A stretch of 38,776 nt of DNA from Chitinophagales bacterium (GTDB taxonomy: Bacteria > Bacteroidota > Bacteroidia > Chitinophagales > CAIOSU01): positions 1-38,776 of the forward strand of contig JAGYJT010000026.1 in assembly GCA_018401955.1 (NCBI GenBank). The letters are read 5' to 3'. This document shows positions 32,558-38,776 of this stretch, one piece after another (position 1 is the first letter of the stretch; each line of letters begins with the position of its first letter). Made by a program: the position numbers and the translations under genes. Below the pieces are notes generated by a model. The model ran no database searches, had not been told where the DNA came from, and saw nothing but the letters and a program-made list of their open reading frames with translations.

Positions 32558-35179
32558 TTAGCCCAACTTTGCCAAGCCATCTTCCAACGCTTTAACCTTG
32601 GCCTCACCATCAGCCAGTTTTTTACGCTCAGCATCTACAACAGCTGCCGGGGCACTATTTACAAAACGTTCATTGCTCAATTTGCCCTGTACTGAGCGTA
32701 TAAAGCCTTTGGTGTATTCAAGCTCTTGCTTCATTTTAGCACGTTCCTCTTCAACATCAATTTCTATCCCAGTTGATACAAAGAAACGGTCGCTACCGGC
32801 CATAAAACCTTGGGTGTTGGCTACTTCGCTATCGGTATATTCAAACGTACCCAATTTGGCCAGTTTGGTTATTTGCGTGCGATAAAGTTCGTAAAGCCCT
32901 TTGTTGGCCACTTGCGCATACAAATCAACAGTATCCTTAGGTTTTACTTGTTGTTGGTTACGTACGTCACGCACCCCGCTTATCATTTCTTTTACCAATT
33001 CAAAATCGCTCAAAAGCTTGGTGTCAACTTCGGTGGCTTTTGGCCATTCAGCTACAATCAAGCTATCCTTGGCCTCACGCTCACGTATGTGGTGCCATAT
33101 ATGCTCTGATATAAACGGCGTAAAAGGATGCATCAACTTCAGCAAATCTTCCAATATTATGATGGTTTGCTCTAAGGTATAGGCATCTATCGGGTGCTGG
33201 TATTCTGGCTTAATCATCTCCAGGTACCATGAGCAAAACTCATCCCAAACTAAGTTGTAAACCGTTAACAGTGCTTCGCTTATGCGATACTTGTCAAAGC
33301 TTTGGTCTATCTCAACAATGGCTTGGTTCAACCGTTGGCGCATCCAGATAATGGAGGCTTCGTTGTCGGCATTTTTGCCTTCAACTACTTCCCAACCCTG
33401 TATCAGCCTAAAGGCGTTCCAAAGCTTGTTGCTGAAGTTTCGGCCCTGCTCGCAAAGCTTATCATCAAACAATATGTCGTTGCCACTTGGTGCGCTAATC
33501 AATATACCCACACGCACGCCATCGGCACCATACTGCTCAATCAATGTTAGTGGGTCGGGCGAGTTGCCTAGTTGTTTACTCATTTTACGGCCCTGCTTGT
33601 CGCGCACCATGCCCGTAAAGTACACATCCTTAAACGGCATTTCTCCTTTGTACTCGTAGCCAGCAATAATCATGCGTGCTACCCAAAAGAAGATTATATC
33701 CCAACCGGTAACCAACACGTTGGTAGGGTAGTAGTAGTCTACCTCGTCGGGGTTCTCAAAGCCATCAAATACCGATATTGGCCACAGCCAACTGCTAAAC
33801 CAAGTATCCAGTACGTCTTCGTCTTGGCTTAGGTCGTTAGCGGTAAGTGTGGTCAAGCCAAATTCTTTTTTAGCCAACTCAACAGCCTCTTCAATAGATT
33901 CTGCTACTACGTATCGGCCATCACTTAGGTAGTAAGCAGGTATGCGCTGTCCCCACCACAATTGGCGCGAAATAGGCCAGTTGCGAATGTTTTCCATCCA
34001 GTGCTTATACAGGTTCTTAAAGCTATCTGGGTGAAAGTGGATATTGTCGTTCATTACATTTTCCAAGGCTGGCTTTACCAACTCTTGCATATCCACAAAC
34101 CATTGCAGGCTCAAGCGTGGCTCAATAACCGTATCGGGGTTACGCTCGCTGTAGCCTACTTTGTTTACTATCTCTTCGGTTTTTACCAATAGACCAGCAG
34201 CTTCCAAATCGGCAACAATCTGCTTTCTGGCAGCAAACCTGTCTGCACCCACATATAGCTCGCCCGCAGCACTGATGGTGCCATCGGGGTTCATAATGTC
34301 AATGGTCTCCAAGCCGTGCTTTTTGCCCAGCTCGTAGTCATTAATATCGTGTGCAGGTGTAACCTTTAAGGCACCGGTACCAAATTCCAAATCAACATAA
34401 TCATCAACAATTACGGGCACGTGGCGGTTTACCAACGGCACTATCACCTTGCGGTTGTGCAATACAGTATAGCGCTCATCATCTGGGTGCACGCATACTG
34501 CGGTATCGCCCAAAAGGGTTTCGGGGCGGGTGGTGGCAATGGTAATAAAGTCTTGCGTACCCTCAATAAAATACTTGATGTGATATAGCTTGGCTTGCTT
34601 GTTCTCTTTGTATATAACCTCCTCGTTGCTGAGGGTGGTTTGGGCCTTAGGGTCCCAGTTAACCATTCTTAAGTCCCTATAGATATAACCTTTTCGGTGC
34701 AAATCAACAAATACCCTTATCACTGCTGCATACAACGATGGTTCCATGGTAAAGCGGGTTCTGTCCCAATCGCAGCTGGCGCCTAGCTTTTTCAACTGCT
34801 CAAGGATAATGCCACCGTACTTGTCTTTCCACTCGTAGGCGTGTACCATAAACTGGTCGCGGCCAATGTCGCTTTTCTTGATGCCTTGCTCGCGTAACAG
34901 GTTTACCACTTTAGCTTCGGTGGCAATACTGGCGTGGTCGGTGCCGGGCACCCAACAAGCATTATAGCCCATCATGCGCGCACGGCGGATGAGGATATCC
35001 TGTATGGTATTGTTGAGCATATGGCCCATGTGCAACACCCCCGTTACGTTTGGTGGTGGAATGACGATGGTATATGGCTCACGCTCATCTGGCACGGAGC
35101 GGAAAAATCCCTCGTCCATCCAGTGTTTATACCATCTATCTTCTACTTCCTTTGGGTTGTATTTTGTTGCGATTTCCAT
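32558..35179 (-). CDS. valS: Valyl-tRNA synthetase
   Basis: A class I synthetase of 873 residues. I place the start at 35179 (MEIATKYNPKEVEDRWYKHW); an in-frame ATG at 35296 would add 39 residues unlike the family. Motifs: PPPNVTGVLHMGHML with the HMGH signature at 50-53, the editing-domain TTRPETLLGDTAV, and KMSKQLGNSPDP near residue 530 for the KMSKS loop. The C-terminus is the coiled-coil arm (EEERAKMKQELEYTKGFIRS, then AERKKLADGEAKVKALEDG). The probable -7 element TATCTTTG ends 7 bases before the ATG. Confidence 0.96.
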   Translation of the reverse strand: MEIATKYNPKEVEDRWYKHWMDEGFFRSVPDEREPYTIVIPPPNVTGVLHMGHMLNNTIQDILIRRARMMGYNACWVPGTDHASIATEAKVVNLLREQGIKKSDIGRDQFMVHAYEWKDKYGGIILEQLKKLGASCDWDRTRFTMEPSLYAAVIRVFVDLHRKGYIYRDLRMVNWDPKAQTTLSNEEVIYKENKQAKLYHIKYFIEGTQDFITIATTRPETLLGDTAVCVHPDDERYTVLHNRKVIVPLVNRHVPVIVDDYVDLEFGTGALKVTPAHDINDYELGKKHGLETIDIMNPDGTISAAGELYVGADRFAARKQIVADLEAAGLLVKTEEIVNKVGYSERNPDTVIEPRLSLQWFVDMQELVKPALENVMNDNIHFHPDSFKNLYKHWMENIRNWPISRQLWWGQRIPAYYLSDGRYVVAESIEEAVELAKKEFGLTTLTANDLSQDEDVLDTWFSSWLWPISVFDGFENPDEVDYYYPTNVLVTGWDIIFFWVARMIIAGYEYKGEMPFKDVYFTGMVRDKQGRKMSKQLGNSPDPLTLIEQYGADGVRVGILISAPSGNDILFDDKLCEQGRNFSNKLWNAFRLIQGWEVVEGKNADNEASIIWMRQRLNQAIVEIDQSFDKYRISEALLTVYNLVWDEFCSWYLEMIKPEYQHPIDAYTLEQTIIILEDLLKLMHPFTPFISEHIWHHIREREAKDSLIVAEWPKATEVDTKLLSDFELVKEMISGVRDVRNQQQVKPKDTVDLYAQVANKGLYELYRTQITKLAKLGTFEYTDSEVANTQGFMAGSDRFFVSTGIEIDVEEERAKMKQELEYTKGFIRSVQGKLSNERFVNSAPAAVVDAERKKLADGEAKVKALEDGLAKLG

Positions 35180-35186
35180 AGTGTTG

Positions 35187-35194
35187 CAAAGATA
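35187..35194 (-). promoter_or_regulatory. -7 element just upstream of valS
   Basis: The minus strand reads TATCTTTG, then CAACACT, then ATG. An exact TAnnTTTG so near the start means a leader of only a few bases. A TTG lies 18 bases further upstream (35215-35213), one short of ideal spacing. Confidence 0.45.
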
Positions 35195-35478
35195 TGAGAT
35201 AGACACAAGACGCAAGACACCAAACACAAGACTTTTTATAGGAAATTGCATGTGACAGGTTAAGTTGCCCCACATTTCAAATTTCTCATCTCTCATTTCT
35301 CATCTCTCAACTGTTTCGTACGTCGGGTGTTACCCTGCGCTATAGTTACTGTTCCCCTTTGGGGCGTATGGCAGTATGCCTTTGTTCTTTGTTATCTCTC
35401 ATTTCTCATTTCATATTTATGATCTGTCATCTGTCATCTTCCCTGCGTCTATCTTAAAGCCTTATTTATCTAATAAAC

Positions 35479-35509
35479 TTGCCGAATTGCAGTTTAACCC
35501 ATAATCTTG
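35479..35509 (+). promoter_or_regulatory. Possible promoter of the ABC ATPase gene
   Basis: TTG at 35479-35481 and TAATCTTG at 35502-35509 are 20 bases apart. The -7 element is one base from TAnnTTTG. It would give a leader of about 20 bases before the GTG at 35535. Confidence 0.4.
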
Positions 35510-35534
35510 CTATTAACAAAACAAACCCAGCACC

Positions 35535-36212
35535 GTGGCCACACCAATCATCCGCATCAACAATCTCAACAAGTCATACCAAATGGGGCACAACAGCTTG
35601 CATGTGCTTAAGGGTATCAATATGCAGGTAAACGAGGGCGAAATGGTTTCTATTATGGGTTCTTCGGGGTCGGGTAAGTCTACGCTATTGAATATTTTGG
35701 GCATATTGGACCAATACGATTCGGGCGAGTATCATTTGGGCGAATATTTGGTAAAGAACCTATCGCAAGCTAAAGCCGCCCAATACCGTAGTATGTTGGT
35801 AGGGTTTGTTTTCCAATCGTTTAACTTGCTCACATTTAAAACTGCTGCTGAAAACGTGGCGTTGCCCCTTTACTACCAAAAAGTAAGCCGCAGCCAGCGC
35901 GACAAAATGGCCTTGGAGTATTTGGAAAAAGTGGGCTTGCGCGAGTGGGCGCACCACCTACCTACCGAAATGAGTGGTGGACAACAACAACGTGTAGCCA
36001 TTGCCCGTGCCCTCATTAGCAACCCAAAGGTGATTTTGGCCGATGAACCTACGGGTGCCTTGGATACCCAAACGAGCTATGAGGTAATGGAGCTTTTCAA
36101 AGGCTTGCACCAAGAGGGCAAAACCATAGTAATAGTTACCCACGAAAATGATATTGCCGCCCTTACCGAAAGGGTTATCAGGCTAAAGGATGGGCAAATT
36201 GTTGCTGGTTGA
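35535..36212 (+). CDS. ABC transporter ATP-binding protein (LolD/MacB-type)
   Basis: A 225-residue ATPase. Walker [10 protein letters not shown] at 42-50, the Q-loop segment FVFQSFNLL, the signature [15 protein letters not shown], Walker [13 protein letters not shown] and the switch His in VIVTHEND are all present. The order and the TGALDT string are those of the LolD/MacB/FtsE group that pair with FtsX-like permeases in lipoprotein export or efflux. GTG at 35535 is the start, since the next ATG is inside the conserved N-terminal strand. No permease gene adjoins it, so its partner must be elsewhere. Confidence 0.9.
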   Translation: MATPIIRINNLNKSYQMGHNSLHVLKGINMQVNEGEMVSIMGSSGSGKSTLLNILGILDQYDSGEYHLGEYLVKNLSQAKAAQYRSMLVGFVFQSFNLLTFKTAAENVALPLYYQKVSRSQRDKMALEYLEKVGLREWAHHLPTEMSGGQQQRVAIARALISNPKVILADEPTGALDTQTSYEVMELFKGLHQEGKTIVIVTHENDIAALTERVIRLKDGQIVAG

Positions 36213-36215
36213 TTG

Positions 36216-36280
36216 GTTATTGGTTTAAAATTAGAAAAAGTTAAAGGCTACTTCACCAATTAACAAGTAAACCAATAACC
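36216..36280. repeat. 13-base perfect inverted repeat downstream of the ABC gene
   Basis: GGTTATTGGTTTA (36216-36228) is the exact reverse complement of TAAACCAATAACC (36268-36280), with 39 bases between. The loop is too long and the stem too AT-rich for a usual terminator. The same core flanks the tyrS leader at 13872-13958. Confidence 0.55.
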
Positions 36281-36425
36281 TTATAACCCGATAACAACGA
36301 GTATTAGTAAGGGTTCAAACTGATTAAGATTAAGTATTAACCAATTTGGCATAAACAAATTATTAATTTTCAGTTGGTTGGTTTAAATTTAAGAGCCCTT
36401 TATTGAACCAACCCGCTACCCAACT

Positions 36426-38776
36426 ATGCGCAATTACTTGCATTTAGCCATTGTCGCTACGTTTTGTTTATACTCTTTATTGGTCTATTCCCAGCAACCA
36501 TCTGGCACCGCTTGGTTTTCCCATTTGGAAAGCTCAAAGGCAATCGTAGAAAACAAAGGCCAATTTAACACAAGGCACCAAGCTTTGGGTGATAGAATAT
36601 TGTATGGTTTTGAAGATGGGGCAACGTTTTTTTATTTTACCCAAGATGGCTGGGGTTATCGTTTGGATAGTTTATACAAAAACCCAAACAGAAGGAAGGG
36701 AGATTATACCAAGCCAAAATGGATACTAAAGTCGGATTTGGTAACCGTCAATTGGGTTGGTGCAAACGCAAATGTAAAGTTGCAGCCCAATGGAAAATTT
36801 AATCATACCAATACTTATGCCGTCAAGGGTACAGATAAATCTGTTTCAGCTATTGAAAGGGTTCCTGGCTACGGAAAGCTTACTTACGAGGGCATTTATG
36901 ATGGCGTTGATTTGATATACACAATGCACCCAGACAGGGGAGTAGAATATCGATTGGAAATCGCTCCTAATGTGGCAGTTGGAAACATAAAGATGCAATA
37001 TCCGTTGGGTAGCCAACTTAAAGTTGATGCAAACGGGGACTTATTGGTTTCAACGCTGTTTGGCTATACAAGGGAATCCAAGCCAAAAGCATTTTATGCC
37101 GACACTCATGAGGAGATTGATGTGAGGTATTTTGTTGACGGTAATATTGTAAGGTTTAAGCTTGGAGCTTATGATAAGTCGAGAAGCATTGTTATTGATC
37201 CTTGGGTGCAAACCCCAACTTTGCAATACTCTAACGGTGTGTGGGAATGTGAAAGTGATGCTGTCGGTAACGTATACATCATTGGTGGCGATGCCCCAAT
37301 GAAGTTGCAAAAATATAGCGCTGCTGGGACGTTGCAATGGACTTACAACACCCCATGGGATACCACTAATGGAGCATGGTTGGGAGCATTGGCAACCAAT
37401 GCTGGTGGTGATTGTTTCGTGTCGAATGGTGCTACGCCTGCCGCTATTCAACGGATTAGTACGGCAGGTTCGTTAACTTGGAGTAGAAACGGAGGGCCAT
37501 TCGATGAGTTTTGGACCATAGTTTTCAATTGCGACCAAAGCAAAATGATAGTTGGAGGCACTAACACAGGGGCTTTCCCTCCAGGTACCGCCACCGGTAG
37601 GATTTTTGATATCAGTACATCAAATGGTAATATTAATGGTAGCATAGTTACAACTACTACTAAGCAAGGTATTGCTTCGCCATTGATTGATGACCTTAAC
37701 GAGGTAAGGGCAATCAGTTCTTCTAGAAACGCAAAATATTACTTTCTTACCCTGGATACCATAGGTGCAATTTCTCAAGATTTCAACCTATGTCCATCCA
37801 ACCAGGGGCCCTTGTTTAAAACTAACTCTTCTTACAACTTTAGTTATAAGTGCGAGGATTACAAACCCAATGGCAACTCAGGCATTTGCGCGATAAGAGC
37901 CAATGACAAGTATGTATACACCCAAAATGGTTCAACCATATCAAAAAGGAATTTATCATCGGGTGCAATTATCAATACTGCTCCCATTCCGGGTGGTGTC
38001 TATACCATTTCATTTGGTTTTGGCCAAGTTGGTAATAGCGGAATTGCAATAGATTCATGTGGTAATGTTTATGCTGGCTCTTCAGACAGGGTTATTAAAT
38101 TTGATGAGAACCTCAATATCATAACGTCTGTAACCGTTCCATTCAAGGTGTACGATGTTGCAGTAAGCACAGGTGGCAATATTATTGTATGCGGTGCAAA
38201 CGGCAGCCTTGCCAACCCCCAAATTGGCTATGTGCAGTCGATCAACATGTCGGCTTGTGTCCCATTTGCTTTGGTATGCTGCAACCCAACCATTTGTCCA
38301 GCTGGGCCTATTTGCGATATAGCTTCGCCTATAACACTAACCAGTGCTACTGCTGGTGGTGTATGGAGTGGACCTGGCATTACCAATGCTTCAAGTGGAG
38401 TGTTTAGCCCATCGGTAGCTGGGGCGGGTACGCACAAAATCGTATATACTTTGCCTTGCGGTGCCGACTCTATATTTATAGTAGTAAATGCCTGTGCAAA
38501 CTTAACAGTATGTAGGGAAACCAATGGTGATTACACCGTGTCGGGTGGCGTTGGCCCATACACATGGCAGAGTGGTGTGCCTTTCCAAAACTGTAGTGGC
38601 TGCCCACTTGGCAACTGTATACCATTTATCTGTGCGGGTTTTGCCGATACTACTTGGACTACATATAGCACGGCTACTACAGCTAACCCTCCTGGAACGT
38701 TTCCAATTAGGGTGACTGATGTAAACGGTAACCGATTGAGATTGACCAGTGCTTCGGGCATACAACCCTGCACCAC
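36426..38776 (+). CDS. Large secreted DUF7948-type protein, 3' end outside the window
   Basis: An open frame from ATG 36426 to the window end with no stop, 783 codons seen. Residues 1-22 are a signal peptide (ending LLVYSQ). IVENKGQF at about 36-43 and, further on, LTYEGIYDGVDLIYTMHP and VEYRLEIAPN are the hallmarks of the DUF7948 N-terminal domain of Bacteroidota secreted proteins. The domain closes at SIVIDPWVQTP, before beta-propeller/SBBP-like repeats (DAVGNVYIIGG, then SCGNVYAGSSDRVIKF). From about residue 610 there are Cys-rich, Ig-like modules (GGVWSGPGITNASSG, SGGVGPYTWQSG). Such proteins normally end in a gliding-motility/T9SS C-terminal domain, which would lie to the right of this window. 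The function is unknown, probably a surface or adhesion role. Confidence 0.85.
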   Translation, partial: MRNYLHLAIVATFCLYSLLVYSQQPSGTAWFSHLESSKAIVENKGQFNTRHQALGDRILYGFEDGATFFYFTQDGWGYRLDSLYKNPNRRKGDYTKPKWILKSDLVTVNWVGANANVKLQPNGKFNHTNTYAVKGTDKSVSAIERVPGYGKLTYEGIYDGVDLIYTMHPDRGVEYRLEIAPNVAVGNIKMQYPLGSQLKVDANGDLLVSTLFGYTRESKPKAFYADTHEEIDVRYFVDGNIVRFKLGAYDKSRSIVIDPWVQTPTLQYSNGVWECESDAVGNVYIIGGDAPMKLQKYSAAGTLQWTYNTPWDTTNGAWLGALATNAGGDCFVSNGATPAAIQRISTAGSLTWSRNGGPFDEFWTIVFNCDQSKMIVGGTNTGAFPPGTATGRIFDISTSNGNINGSIVTTTTKQGIASPLIDDLNEVRAISSSRNAKYYFLTLDTIGAISQDFNLCPSNQGPLFKTNSSYNFSYKCEDYKPNGNSGICAIRANDKYVYTQNGSTISKRNLSSGAIINTAPIPGGVYTISFGFGQVGNSGIAIDSCGNVYAGSSDRVIKFDENLNIITSVTVPFKVYDVAVSTGGNIIVCGANGSLANPQIGYVQSINMSACVPFALVCCNPTICPAGPICDIASPITLTSATAGGVWSGPGITNASSGVFSPSVAGAGTHKIVYTLPCGADSIFIVVNACANLTVCRETNGDYTVSGGVGPYTWQSGVPFQNCSGCPLGNCIPFICAGFADTTWTTYSTATTANPPGTFPIRVTDVNGNRLRLTSASGIQPCT

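Larger units (their letters stand above)
35180..35534. repeat. Intergenic spacer of short degenerate repeats around a ~90-base block
   Basis: No gene is seen in these 355 bases. Next to valS, ACACAAGAC occurs at 35203-35211 and 35224-35232. Then come repeats of TCTCAT(TT/C): ATCTCTCATTTCTCAT at 35288-35303 recurs exactly at 35394-35409, 106 bases on, and GATCTGTCATCTGTCATC follows. Between the two 16-base copies lies a 90-base block with the palindrome CCCCTTTGGGG (35354-35364). The last 55 bases hold a possible promoter for the ABC gene. Confidence 0.6.

Noticed and set aside
35180..35296. valS starting at 35296 with 39 more residues
   Set aside because: The extra part lacks family similarity and covers the -7 element and the repeat spacer; MEIATKYNPKEVE is the usual start.

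Overview
The window comes from a member of the Bacteroidota, probably a free-living or uncultivated lineage. The evidence is: proteins ending in type IX secretion (T9SS) sorting domains; a DUF7948-type 'ENKGQF' secreted protein; a fused formimidoyltransferase-cyclodeaminase; promoters of the TTTG-N19/21-TAnnTTTG kind rather than TTGACA/TATAAT; and starts that mostly lack a Shine-Dalgarno sequence. Base composition is moderately AT-rich throughout. I see no phage, insertion sequence, CRISPR array or island. The region looks like ordinary chromosome with a mix of housekeeping and lineage-specific genes.

Layout. 1-1839 (minus): C-terminally cut T9SS cargo protein. 1951-6208 (minus): a likely transcription unit of a small membrane protein, menC, menE (menaquinone synthesis) and ftcD (histidine degradation). 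6416-7750 (minus): secreted alpha/beta hydrolase. 7917-8642 (plus): pdxJ (vitamin B6). 8721-10834 (minus): TPR protein and an EGF-like lipoprotein. 11133-12161 (plus): ligase-associated exonuclease, converging on tyrS (12172-13851, minus), which carries a 133-residue C-terminal extension and an altered HIGH motif. 13969-15060 (minus): acidic-linker protein, divergent from tdk (15129-15731, plus). 15923-17887 (plus): T9SS cargo that looks highly expressed, followed by a terminator, tRNA-Ala(GGC), a second terminator and dnaE (18255-21734). 21773-24395 (minus): a hybrid response regulator/Crp protein and its membrane histidine kinase. 24489-25596 (minus): prfB with a programmed +1 frameshift. 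25727-27405 (minus): TlpA-like thioredoxin and three tandem small related proteins. Then a CoA-binding protein (plus), sppA (minus), folK and a deoxynucleoside kinase (plus, overlapping), a polytopic membrane protein (plus), valS (minus), a 355-base repeat-rich spacer, a lone ABC ATPase (plus) and a large secreted protein that runs off the right edge.

The genes do not form one pathway. The least explained signals are the three tandem small proteins with a shared SH3/LSm-like beta core (26283-27405), the unusual TyrRS, and the intergenic spacers built from short degenerate repeats. The prfB frameshift site is the clearest regulatory element and can be read base by base. It also shows that the anti-Shine-Dalgarno interaction still works in an organism that rarely uses it for initiation.
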